Shown here piece after piece: positions 19,498 to 26,925 of a stretch of 45,169 nt of DNA (position 1 is its first letter; every line of letters begins with the position of its first letter). The DNA comes from a virus: the IMG/VR virus record IMGVR_UViG_3300020442_002097, positions 1 through 45,169 of that record; one strand, 5' to 3'. A model generated the notes under the pieces. It was not told the origin of the DNA, searched no databases, and was given only the letters and a program-made list of their open reading frames with translations. The translations under genes were made by a program, and so were the position numbers.

Positions 19498-19664
19498 TAT
19501 ACGCACTCCATATTGTATTCGTGTTCTGCTATTGAGTAATCGGTACAGTTGAATACAGGTATACCGTCAACGATTACCTCGTATGTCTCACAGTGTTTAT
19601 TCTGTACAAGCTCAACTAACCGGCCTTGTGCTGCTTCTGATTTATATACTACGAAATCTTGCAT
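19497..19664 (-). CDS. Small hypothetical protein
   Basis: A 55-residue protein (MQDFVVYKSEAAQGRLVELVQNKHCETYEVIVDGIPVF...). AAGGAG lies seven bases before the ATG. The beta-alpha-beta pattern is plausible for a compact fold. First gene of a three-gene operon with the two genes downstream. Function unknown. Confidence 0.7.
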   Translation of the reverse strand: MQDFVVYKSEAAQGRLVELVQNKHCETYEVIVDGIPVFNCTDYSIAEHEYNMECV

Positions 19665-19726
19665 TGTGTTTCTCCTTGTGTATTGTTGTTGTCCAGCTTT
19701 ATAGGATTGGTTAAGGTAGTACTAGC

Positions 19727-19981
19727 CTACGAGTAACTATTCCAGCTACATCCACATTCGTTACAGGTTTCTGTACGCTTGACGCTGTACGTGCCTACCT
19801 TTGTTACTACAGTGTCGTACTTGCGACGTGTTTCTTGTCGCTCTTTACGCACTAGGCCAACGCCGTTAGGGTTTGGCTCATTGTAAATTATAGTTGCTTG
19901 GTACTCAGTACCACACTCAGCAAGGTGCTTTGTGTATTCTTTTGGTTGTTCTTTCCAACCGTTCATAGTTCCTAAATTCAT
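19727..19981 (-). CDS. Small Cys-containing protein
   Basis: An 84-residue protein from ATG 19981-19979, overlapping the upstream peptide stop as ATGA, with AAGGA before it. It ends CNECGCSWNSYS, which with an earlier Cys (AECGTEYQ) could bind zinc. The middle is basic (VRKERQETRRKYDTVV). No family recognised. Confidence 0.7.
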   Translation of the reverse strand: MNLGTMNGWKEQPKEYTKHLAECGTEYQATIIYNEPNPNGVGLVRKERQETRRKYDTVVTKVGTYSVKRTETCNECGCSWNSYS

Positions 19982-20064
19982 TTTGTTTTCCTTATGTTGT
20001 TTTCGTATATCGTGAACACTAATGGTAGTGTGACTATTGAGCAAAGTAGAATTTCTGTAAACAT
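19978..20064 (-). CDS. Single-span membrane peptide
   Basis: A 28-residue peptide (MFTEILLCSIVTLPLVFTIY plus basic tail ENNIRKTK). AAAGG lies six bases before the ATG, and the stop overlaps the next start. It is just below the promoter at 20095-20123. Function unknown. Confidence 0.6.
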   Translation of the reverse strand: MFTEILLCSIVTLPLVFTIYENNIRKTK

Positions 20065-20094
20065 GTCAAACCTTTCGTTGTTTGTTATGCTTTA

Positions 20095-20123
20095 AGTATA
20101 TCATACTTATCGGCTATTGTCAA
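20095..20123 (-). promoter_or_regulatory. Sigma70-type early promoter
   Basis: TTGACA (20123-20118) and TATACT (20100-20095), 17 bp, spacer with GCCGATAAGTATG. Confidence 0.8.
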
Positions 20124-20132
20124 GGGTAAACT

Positions 20133-20321
20133 TTAACTATTTATGAAATTAACTAAAATACTTTTCTTAGCCCAAAGCTGTTCTAGTTCACGTTCAACAA
20201 TGTCGGTATTGTGTTTACCCAACTCGTTAACGTGTTGTTCAATCTTCTTTTCGATCCGACGATCAATCTTGAACAGTTCTAGTTTAGCTTGGCTCTTGCT
20301 TCCGATTTTAGTAACGATCAT
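20133..20321 (-). CDS. Hypothetical helical protein
   Basis: A 62-residue protein from ATG 20321-20319, with AAAGGG upstream. A long charged helix or coiled coil, DRRIEKKIEQHVNELGKHN, makes up most of it. A longer upstream reading would cross the promoter at 20367-20395 and is rejected. Function unknown. Confidence 0.7.
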   Translation of the reverse strand: MIVTKIGSKSQAKLELFKIDRRIEKKIEQHVNELGKHNTDIVERELEQLWAKKSILVNFINS

Positions 20322-20366
20322 ATTTTGTGTCCCTTTCAAGAACTTTTGTTTAATTGTTATACTCTT

Positions 20367-20395
20367 AGTATACCATAAGTATCGGCATTTGTCAA
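20367..20395 (-). promoter_or_regulatory. Sigma70-type early promoter
   Basis: TTGACA (20395-20390) and TATACT (20372-20367), 17 bp, spacer with GCCGATACTTATGG. Confidence 0.8.
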
Positions 20396-20403
20396 GGGTA
20401 ATC

Positions 20404-20526
20404 TTAACAATTATCAAACTTTTCTATAAGTTTTTCTACAACAAATCCTACTGGTAATAGTAACGCAGGAATGATTACAAACATTACTAACGCTTCGTTT
20501 TCCAATGACCATTCGTATAAATTCAT
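20404..20526 (-). CDS. Single-span membrane peptide
   Basis: A 40-residue peptide: an acidic start MNLYEWSLENE, a span ALVMFVIIPALLLPVGFVV and an amphipathic end EKLIEKFDNC. GAAAGGA precedes the ATG. Function unknown. Confidence 0.65.
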   Translation of the reverse strand: MNLYEWSLENEALVMFVIIPALLLPVGFVVEKLIEKFDNC

Positions 20527-20559
20527 TTTCTTATCCTTTCGATTAACTCTTATACCTTA

Positions 20560-20588
20560 AGTATATTATATATATCGTCATTTGTCAA
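20560..20588 (-). promoter_or_regulatory. Sigma70-type early promoter
   Basis: TTGACA (20588-20583) and TATACT (20565-20560), 17 bp, spacer with GACGATATATATAA; 50 bp below GC-rich element 7. Confidence 0.8.
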
Positions 20589-20637
20589 TAGACTCTTGAG
20601 TATATTCTCAGAATAATCTCATCTTTTTTCTGCTGAT

Positions 20638-20680
20638 GAGACTGTGTCTCAATAAGGATGTGGGAGCCCCATTCCCCACC
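20638..20680 (-). repeat. GC-rich hairpin element 7
   Basis: GTGGGGAATGGGGCTCCCAC followed by a GAGACACAGTCTC palindrome, the same pair of parts as element 3. The rest of the gap 20527-20825 holds no convincing gene. Confidence 0.6.
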
Positions 20681-20825
20681 TATTTGCGGTGTACAGATTT
20701 TTTTCAGGTTTATAGCTTTGGTTTAGATGATACCACCACTTTTATCTTCAGTTCCGATTACTGTTGTTTACTCTCAAAAAGCCGGGGTGGTGCAGACATA
20801 ATTCGCTGACGCTCATTAGAATGTC

Positions 20826-21509
20826 TTACCTAATCTTTCTCGATACCCTCGTCATGCTTCTTCCGCCAAAGCTTCTCTTAGAATCTAAGAATCCCATCAT
20901 TGCTCCAGCACCTTCATGATCCCATTTGTCGTTCTTCTGCAGGTTAGCCTCAGCCCAGAGAGGTTGTAAATTAGAGTAGTGGTTCGTTCCGCCCTTAGAT
21001 AAAGGCATGATGTGGTCTATGTGCCACAAGCCGTAGTTCTCCCACTCCATGCTCTCGTCGAAAAGCGCCTCAATGTATTCTTTAAGAAACTCTGGTGAGC
21101 ATCCTATCTCGTCGTAGTCCCAGCTTTCCTTAATCTTTGATTCGCCCATTGCAATTGCCATGTATCTTTTTAGGTTGTTACGCATAGCTCTTCTAAGTAT
21201 AACATCAGGCATCTTATTTCTTTCATCGAAGTATCTTCTCCTGTGCTCTTTATTTCGACGTTCCCAATCCTTATCTTTTTGATTCCTTCGCTCCTTATTC
21301 TCAATATGATACTCATGATCACGCTCCGCAACACACTCTTTACATCTAGTCCTCACCCCATGATTAGCTTTATTGTTGCCATCCTTACTAAATTTCTCCC
21401 TGCCCATGGTTCGCTCACAAATATTGCAGAAGTACATACCCTGAGCATGAGCACGCTCTCTACCCTGCTGCTTTTCTTCTTGACTAAGTTTGCTTCTCAT
21501 ATTTCTCAT
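20826..21509 (-). CDS. HNH endonuclease, homing type
   Basis: A 227-residue protein with an N-terminal zinc finger (YFCNICERTMGREKF...RTRCKECV) and a long basic linker. A C-terminal HNH core is seen at about residues 164-195 (WHIDHIMPLSKGGTNHYSNLQPLWAEANLQKNDKW). HNH enzymes cut DNA with a single metal ion. Free-standing copies in phages often act as homing endonucleases. AAGGAGGAAGA lies before the ATG. It is the first gene of the minus arm, next to the control gap. Confidence 0.88.
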   Translation of the reverse strand: MRNMRSKLSQEEKQQGRERAHAQGMYFCNICERTMGREKFSKDGNNKANHGVRTRCKECVAERDHEYHIENKERRNQKDKDWERRNKEHRRRYFDERNKMPDVILRRAMRNNLKRYMAIAMGESKIKESWDYDEIGCSPEFLKEYIEALFDESMEWENYGLWHIDHIMPLSKGGTNHYSNLQPLWAEANLQKNDKWDHEGAGAMMGFLDSKRSFGGRSMTRVSRKIR

Positions 21510-21957
21510 ATCTTCCTCCTTATTTACGGACCCCTAGCTTTCTACCCTCCACGCAATAACAAACATGGGGATACAGATCCATCATCAGTGGGCAGCTCAT
21601 CAATACTATTGCGCGTCTGGGTTTGTGAGAAAGCGTCAACTCACGAGTATTGTCCACAAGCTTGCATGGATGGGTGATCTCATGCCTACCCGCCCCTGAC
21701 CATCACGTTTTCTAGCCCGCTCATCTTCCGTAACACATGGAAACCATAGAGCTGCAATGCCTAGACAGCAGAAATTATTTTACTAGGCCATATTTCGGTG
21801 AAAGAACCCGATCTGATGGATCTTTTACTAAATTATAGTGTCTCACCTGTATAAATGCAACAATCTTCGGTGGAAATATGCCATAAACGTGCAATTTGCT
21901 TCCTTGGAGTGTATAATATAGTGACGAAACAAACATTCCAATTGATTGGAGAACAGT
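21510..21957. other. Gene-poor gap between the divergent arms
   Basis: Starts of the minus arm and plus arm face away from each other across about 450 bp. I see no convincing gene, tRNA or strong terminator. The stretch is less AT-rich than other gaps up to about 21730. Its right end holds a candidate late promoter. It could contain an origin or a regulatory RNA, but nothing specific supports that. Confidence 0.5.
21909..21920 (+). promoter_or_regulatory. Candidate late promoter
   Basis: GTGTATAATATA, with no TTGACA-like box 16-18 bp upstream, 38 bp before the first late gene. The leader contains CATTCCAATTGATTG. Both the box and leader words recur before the portal gene. Confidence 0.55.
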
Positions 21958-22113
21958 ATGACTGATGAAAACAAACAAGAACCACGTCGAGCTTTCAGTT
22001 GCATGTACACAAAAGCGACTGCCAAGCTCGAAAAGGAAGTGGAACAAGAATTAGAGGCTGAGGACAAGTCTTTAGGAGAACTTTTGGATGGCGAATCTGA
22101 AGAGCAAGAATAA
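21958..22113 (+). CDS. Small acidic late protein
   Basis: A 51-residue protein (MTDENKQEPRRAFSCMYTKATAKLEKEVEQELEAEDKSLGELL...) with GGAG six bases before the ATG. The C-terminal two thirds is an acidic helix. It is the first gene of the late arm and overlaps the next gene by 26 bases. Function unknown. Confidence 0.7.
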   Translation: MTDENKQEPRRAFSCMYTKATAKLEKEVEQELEAEDKSLGELLDGESEEQE

Positions 22114-22921
22114 TTTTAGCTCAGGTAAGATAGAATCTGCAAAAACTGACTCAAAGTCTAACAGATTAATCTTACTAGCTAACAAAAACTTCGCCCATTG
22201 CCCGCCGCAGTATCGTGACGGAGCAAAAGAAGGCCGTTTCAATGACGTTCTTATAAGAAATCATTACGAAACTGGCATAAGATTCTTCTATCACTTAGAA
22301 AAATTTGAAAAAGACAGTAATTGTATAGAAAATTCCGTGTTATTTGCCGAACAAGGCGTTGGGTATACCGAAATTGAAGACGGAAATCTATATTTTGTAA
22401 GAGAACACGCCTGTTATAGCGGAAGAGACGCCTTTTCCCTTACCTACAACTCCGCAGGAAGGGAACCTCACTATATCCATAGCGACGACCCCGTAGTTAT
22501 TAGGTCAATTACTCCTAAAAACTACATTCACGCACTCGCATCGCCCCATTGTGTCATCGCTTCTGTTGATGCGTACTCTCCAACGCCAGTCGAACTCGAA
22601 GAAAACGCCCTTTTAGGTCGTAAAGATGACAGAGTACAGTCAATAGACAAGGATGAACTTAGAGAAATACTAACAGACGAACATATTATTGACGCAGTAA
22701 AGAAAACCCAAGGACAAATCGCCCTTTCCAGCCGCAGAGTCAATTTAACTCGCAAGAACTCTGTATTATCAGCTCCGATGGTAAGAGCCTATCCGCCTTA
22801 TAAAGAAAAAGCCAAACCAAAAGCACAAAAAGGTACAATCATATACAATGAAGACACAGATTGTTTAGAATATTTCACAGGAACTGAGTGGAGGACTATC
22901 AGCTGGGAGCTTAGTGAGTGA
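22088..22921 (+). CDS. Hypothetical late protein
   Basis: A 277-residue protein with GGAGAA seven bases before its ATG. No catalytic motif is seen. The end, GTIIYNEDTDCLEYFTGTEWRTI, is a short motif often found in phage tail fibre or structural proteins (GTxxYNxxTxxxxxYxGTxWxxL). This hints at a virion role. It overlaps the sigma factor gene as GTGA. Confidence 0.7.
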   Translation: MANLKSKNNFSSGKIESAKTDSKSNRLILLANKNFAHCPPQYRDGAKEGRFNDVLIRNHYETGIRFFYHLEKFEKDSNCIENSVLFAEQGVGYTEIEDGNLYFVREHACYSGRDAFSLTYNSAGREPHYIHSDDPVVIRSITPKNYIHALASPHCVIASVDAYSPTPVELEENALLGRKDDRVQSIDKDELREILTDEHIIDAVKKTQGQIALSSRRVNLTRKNSVLSAPMVRAYPPYKEKAKPKAQKGTIIYNEDTDCLEYFTGTEWRTISWELSE

Positions 22922-23421
22922 GGATACCACCAAGCATGACAGAAGAGCAGGTAATTGACACCATAATGCTCGTCGTCAACAGAACCGCAGCCAAGTATAC
23001 GTTTTATGGCTATACAGTTGATGATATAAAACAAGAATCCTTTATTATCTGCATGGACGCCCTTGACAGATACCAAGAAGGACGCCCACTAGAAAACTTC
23101 CTAGCAGTACATTTATCAAATAGACTAAAGAACTTTGTAAGAGATAACCACTTTAATAAAAACGAAGAAGAAAAAGCTAAAGTCCTAATGCCCGGCCAAC
23201 TTTCCAATGACAACACTATCATATCGCCCCAAAGCCTGCAGGCTAATCATCAAGATAAAATAGATACAAAAGAAATGCAAAGAATCGTAAATAACAAGTT
23301 GCCTTCAGAGTATAGAGTAGATTATTTAAAGATCGTTAATGATGTATACGTACCAAAAAAGCAACGAGAAGAAGTACTTCAATGTGTTTACCAAATTTTA
23401 GAGGAACATGGTCATGCGTAA
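22918..23421 (+). CDS. Sigma factor, T4 gp55-like (late transcription)
   Basis: About 167 residues from GTG at 22918 (GGGAG upstream), or 161 from ATG 22936. The segment YTVDDIKQESFIICMDALDRYQEGRPLENFLAVHLSNRLKNFVRD (about residues 32-76) matches sigma70 region 2, which binds core polymerase and the -10 element. No region 4 HTH is evident, as in T4 gp55, so promoters should lack a -35. GTGTATAA sites without -35 precede three late genes. It therefore likely redirects host RNA polymerase to late promoters. An alternative is an ECF-like regulator. Confidence 0.75.
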   Translation: MRIPPSMTEEQVIDTIMLVVNRTAAKYTFYGYTVDDIKQESFIICMDALDRYQEGRPLENFLAVHLSNRLKNFVRDNHFNKNEEEKAKVLMPGQLSNDNTIISPQSLQANHQDKIDTKEMQRIVNNKLPSEYRVDYLKIVNDVYVPKKQREEVLQCVYQILEEHGHA

Positions 23422-24199
23422 GGGGCGTATCTCTAAGAAAGAGGAAAAGTTTATAGAGGAGAATGTTAAATCTCTCTCTCACGAGGAAATTGCAGAACAA
23501 TTAGATAGAGACCCTGATAGTATCAAGGACTTTATTAAACGAAAGTTCAAAGTGGGGCTGACCTCTGAAGAAGAGGCGGCTTATCAACTGGAGACACGCC
23601 CCTACTGGCCTGAGCTCAAAGCCCAGTTTGACGAACAGGAGCTTGAGTTGTTTAAATACCACTGGACAAGGGTCATATCACAGTTTAAGGACGATGTGAT
23701 TCCTACAGAAGAAATACAAGTTGTTGACTTGATCAAGCTTGAGCTGTTAATGAACAGGTCTCTTAAGACAAATAAAAGCAACATGGATCAAATCAATGCA
23801 TTTACGGAATTAATACGCGAGGAGAGGGCTCTTGATCCTGATCAGCAGGATGTGGACACTGTAATCAACCTAGAACGGCAAGTGGCATCGCTAAGAGCAG
23901 CTCAGGAGTCCCTGAATCGCGACTACAGAGACTTACAGACAAAGAAGAACTCTATGCTCAAAGAGATGAAGGCGACGCGAGAGCAGCGTGTGAAGCGTTA
24001 CGAGGATAGTAAGCACAGCTTCACTGGCTGGGTTATTCATCTTATCAGCAACCCGGAGCTAACACGTTCTTACGGAATAGAAATGGAAAAGATGCGTCTT
24101 GCAACGCAGAAAGAAATGGATCGGTTGGGGCAATTCCACCAATATGAAGACGGGCAGGTGGATCAGCCCTTTCTGACTCCAGACACAGTTAAGGATTAA
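23414..24199 (+). CDS. HTH coiled-coil protein, candidate small terminase
   Basis: About 261 residues from ATG 23414 (GAGG nine bases upstream); ATG 23408 is also in frame. Residues 3-50 form an HTH (SKKEEKFIEENVKSLSHEEIAEQLDRDPDSIKDFIKRK). A long helical middle follows with a coiled coil at about 145-195 (NLERQVASLRAAQESLNRDYRDLQTKKN). DNA-binding head plus oligomerising coil is the layout of small terminase subunits. It precedes terL by several genes, which is unusual but not excluded. A transcription regulator is the main alternative. Confidence 0.5.
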   Translation: MRKGRISKKEEKFIEENVKSLSHEEIAEQLDRDPDSIKDFIKRKFKVGLTSEEEAAYQLETRPYWPELKAQFDEQELELFKYHWTRVISQFKDDVIPTEEIQVVDLIKLELLMNRSLKTNKSNMDQINAFTELIREERALDPDQQDVDTVINLERQVASLRAAQESLNRDYRDLQTKKNSMLKEMKATREQRVKRYEDSKHSFTGWVIHLISNPELTRSYGIEMEKMRLATQKEMDRLGQFHQYEDGQVDQPFLTPDTVKD

Positions 24200-24209
24200 A
24201 GGAACCAAA

Positions 24210-25280
24210 ATGAAGAAAGCGATTGTATTCGGGGTTACCGGCCAAGACGGGAGCCACTTAGCAGACTTACTGTTAGATAAGCAGTATAAGGTGATTGGAG
24301 TAAACAGAAGAGCCAGTACAGATAATACTGAACGTATCAGTCACATTTTGGATCACGAAAGATTCGAGCTGGTTCAAGCGGACATAACGGATGCACATAG
24401 TGTTTATCAGGTTCTTAAGGATAACGATGACGTAGATGAAGTCTATAATCTTGCGGCACAATCTCATGTAGGTGTCTCTTTCAAACAACCAGCACTAACT
24501 TGGGATATAACAGGAAAAGGATGCTTAAACATCTTACAGTCTATTGTGGAACTAGGCTTATTTGGATGCAGATTTTATCAAGCTTCTAGCAGTGAGATGT
24601 TTGGTGCTTCATACGATATCAATAGAGATCAAGTAAAATATCAAAACGAAGAGACTAAGTTCCTACCTCAGTCGCCATATGCTATCGCTAAGTGCGCCTC
24701 ACACTATATGACGAGGCTATGCAGAGAGGGGTACGGAATCCACGCAAGTGCCGGAATACTGTTCAATCACGAGGGACCAAGAAGAGGCGAAACATTCGTA
24801 ACAAGAAAAATTACTAAATGGATTGGAGACTTTATAAGATGGAAGAAAAAACACCAAGTAGAAGACTATTCTGTCCTGACTTTTTCAGAAGACCATATAC
24901 ATGTACATCCAAAGGCATCTGATGTAGATGCTAAATTTCCAAAGCTACGTCTGGGGAACCTCGAAGCATTTAGAGATTGGGGGTATGCGGGAGATTATGT
25001 TGAGGCCATGTGGATGATGCTTCAACAGGACCAACCGGATGACTATGTTATCTGCACGGGGGAAACCCACACTATTCGTGAGTTTCTCAACGTGGCCTTT
25101 GGACATTCAGGTATAGGAGACTGGGATAGTTTTGTTGTTCAAGACCCAGAGTTCTACAGACCTGCTGAAGTTGACTATTTAAGAGGAGACAACACAAAAG
25201 CAACAACCAAACTTGGATGGGAACCTAGACATTCTTTTGAAGATTTGGCTAAGCTAATGGTGGATCATGATATACAATGA
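24210..25280 (+). CDS. gmd: GDP-mannose 4,6-dehydratase
   Basis: A 356-residue short-chain dehydrogenase-type enzyme converting GDP-mannose to GDP-4-keto-6-deoxymannose, precursor of fucose, rhamnose and perosamine-type sugars. GVTGQDGSHLADLLL at residues 8-22 is the NADP-binding glycine motif in the form typical of GMD. RRAST follows, SSSEMFG is at about 126-132, and the YxxxK pair is Y157/K161. GDYVEAMWMMLQQD is also typical. Length is normal, so it is probably active. Phages that carry gmd are known, and the gene may alter host or virion glycans. AAAGGA precedes the ATG. Confidence 0.95.
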   Translation: MKKAIVFGVTGQDGSHLADLLLDKQYKVIGVNRRASTDNTERISHILDHERFELVQADITDAHSVYQVLKDNDDVDEVYNLAAQSHVGVSFKQPALTWDITGKGCLNILQSIVELGLFGCRFYQASSSEMFGASYDINRDQVKYQNEETKFLPQSPYAIAKCASHYMTRLCREGYGIHASAGILFNHEGPRRGETFVTRKITKWIGDFIRWKKKHQVEDYSVLTFSEDHIHVHPKASDVDAKFPKLRLGNLEAFRDWGYAGDYVEAMWMMLQQDQPDDYVICTGETHTIREFLNVAFGHSGIGDWDSFVVQDPEFYRPAEVDYLRGDNTKATTKLGWEPRHSFEDLAKLMVDHDIQ

Positions 25281-25525
25281 AAACATACAAAGTCTACATG
25301 GACTTGACTTTGATAATATACGAACTGACGAAGTTTGACTTAAAGGAATATAACACATCCTTCCCAATAGTATTTGTCGAATCAGACGATCCTGACGGAG
25401 CTTGTTATATTGCGTTATACAGACTAATACAGATAATACTAAGACAAGACGCTTCGTTAGAAACGACTACACTTTGTAGAAGACTTAAAAACGATATTAG
25501 AATAACAAAAGTTTTTGTGCCATGA
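25277..25525 (+). CDS. Hypothetical protein
   Basis: An 82-residue protein linked by ATGA overlaps to gmd and to the HNH gene. Mixed beta-alpha pattern (KTYKVYMDLTLIIYELTKFDL ... GACYIALYRLIQIILRQD). No family recognised. Confidence 0.7.
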   Translation: MKTYKVYMDLTLIIYELTKFDLKEYNTSFPIVFVESDDPDGACYIALYRLIQIILRQDASLETTTLCRRLKNDIRITKVFVP

Positions 25526-25806
25526 GAAGAAATTATGACGATCCAGTTTACAAAGACTGGAGAAAGAAAGTTTACAAGCGCGACGGCTTTAGATGCCAGA
25601 TGCCGCAATGTAATTCTAATTTCAGACTACAAGCACATCATATTAAAAAGTGGTCATCCGCCGCTGCATTGAGATACGAAGTTGATAATGGAATAACCCT
25701 ATGTCGTGAATGCCACGAAAAAGTAAACGGGTTTGAGTCCCATTACGAGTACATATTCAACACTATAGTATCTCAGAAAAATGCCAAAAAACGCAAGAGC
25801 ACCTAA
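25522..25806 (+). CDS. Small HNH endonuclease
   Basis: A 94-residue nuclease of the McrA-like HNH type. C25/C30 and C61/C64 form the zinc ribbon, H39-H40 start the HNH core in QAHHIKKWS, and NGITLCRECHEKV completes it. It lacks the long linkers of homing enzymes. Many tailed phages keep a small HNH protein beside the terminase to help DNA packaging, which fits this position. It overlaps both neighbours. Confidence 0.88.
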   Translation: MRRNYDDPVYKDWRKKVYKRDGFRCQMPQCNSNFRLQAHHIKKWSSAAALRYEVDNGITLCRECHEKVNGFESHYEYIFNTIVSQKNAKKRKST

Positions 25807-26284
25807 GTACACTGTCATAAGAGACACGAGAGAGCAAGAAGGTTATTACTTTAGCGAGTATGATCTGTGTCTTGGTATGATAGATCAAAAACTGGATACC
25901 GGAGACTATTCAATAGTTGGCCTTGAAGACAAAGTATGTATAGAAAGAAAAGGCTGTGTGGAAGAATTAGCTATTAACCTAGGACAAAAGAAACATACGT
26001 TCCTAAGAGAAATAGAAAGAATGAAAGATTTTCCGCATAAGTTTATAATATTAGAGTTCAGCCTATCTGAGTTAATAGACTTTCCTGAGAATAGTAGAAT
26101 ACCTGAAAAAAGCAAAAACTCGGTGAAGATAACCGGAAAGTATATGCTAAAGTGTTTAATGGAATTTCAGCTATATGACAACATCCATGTAATATTTTGC
26201 GGAAATAAGTATAACGCATTCCTTACCGTTAGTAGTTTACTAAAGAGGGTTAACGAGCTTTATACTGTCGGAAGAAAAAAATGA
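25781..26284 (+). CDS. ERCC4-domain nuclease
   Basis: A 167-residue single-domain nuclease of the XPF/Mus81 ERCC4 fold. RDTREQEGYYF (residues 14-24), LDTGDYSIVGLEDKVCIERKG with the signature ERK, and a conserved basic KHTFLREIERM helix are visible. The family cuts branched DNA or flaps near the ss/ds junction with a metal ion. In a phage it may resolve branched replication products before packaging. It lies between HNH and ClpP-like genes, overlapping both. Confidence 0.85.
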   Translation: MPKNARAPKYTVIRDTREQEGYYFSEYDLCLGMIDQKLDTGDYSIVGLEDKVCIERKGCVEELAINLGQKKHTFLREIERMKDFPHKFIILEFSLSELIDFPENSRIPEKSKNSVKITGKYMLKCLMEFQLYDNIHVIFCGNKYNAFLTVSSLLKRVNELYTVGRKK

Positions 26285-26925
26285 ACGATATCGTAGACTC
26301 AATACACGGACAAAGTGTAGATTTAAAACAAAGGGAAATATATCTACATGGACATCACGGACCATTCGACGACGATCCCGGTGTGGAATATCGTATGGCT
26401 ACCACCTTTATAAAAAACATTAGATATTTGGACTCCTTGAAAAATGAACCAATTCTTATTCATATGCACAGCCTTGGTGGAAACTGGGGCGATGGCATGG
26501 CTATATACGATGCTATCAAAGTCGCAAGATCGCACACAACAATAATTACATATGGCCAAGCAGAATCTATGAGTAGTATCATACTTCAAGCTGCTGATGT
26601 TAGAATCATGATGCCCAACTCATATTTCATGTGCCACTATGGCTCTAGCAGCAATGCTGGCAACTTCCTAGACACGCAAAACTGGGCTCAGTTTGAATTA
26701 AAAATGCTAGACACTATGCTTGACATATATATTGAAAAATGTATGAAGGGTAAGTTTTTCAAGGAAAAGTTTGAAGACTTAAGTGAGTCTAAGGTTAGAT
26801 CTTACATAAAGAGAAAGCTTAAAGATGGTGATTGGTACATTGACAGTAACGAAGCTGTCTACTACGGCTTTGCAGACGGTGTACTGTCTACTAGAAAGTA
26901 TAGAGGAATAGAAAGCTTAAAGTGA
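26281..26925 (+). CDS. ClpP-like serine protease
   Basis: A 214-residue protein of the ClpP/crotonase fold (S14). HMHSLGGNWGDGMAIYDAI is the substrate-lining loop. S96 in AESMSSIILQAAD matches the nucleophile of ClpP (ASMGA), and H119 in YFMCHYGSS the catalytic His. The Asp is not obvious. VYYGFADGV near the end matches the usual A-x-x-YGLID. ClpP-like enzymes serve as prohead proteases in many phages. Here a different protease-like domain is fused to the scaffold, so its target is open. It overlaps terL as GTGA. Confidence 0.8.
   Translation: MNDIVDSIHGQSVDLKQREIYLHGHHGPFDDDPGVEYRMATTFIKNIRYLDSLKNEPILIHMHSLGGNWGDGMAIYDAIKVARSHTTIITYGQAESMSSIILQAADVRIMMPNSYFMCHYGSSSNAGNFLDTQNWAQFELKMLDTMLDIYIEKCMKGKFFKEKFEDLSESKVRSYIKRKLKDGDWYIDSNEAVYYGFADGVLSTRKYRGIESLK

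Noticed and set aside
20826-21509. HNH gene as part of a group I intron
   Set aside because: No split host gene and no recognisable intron core on either side, so it is called free-standing.
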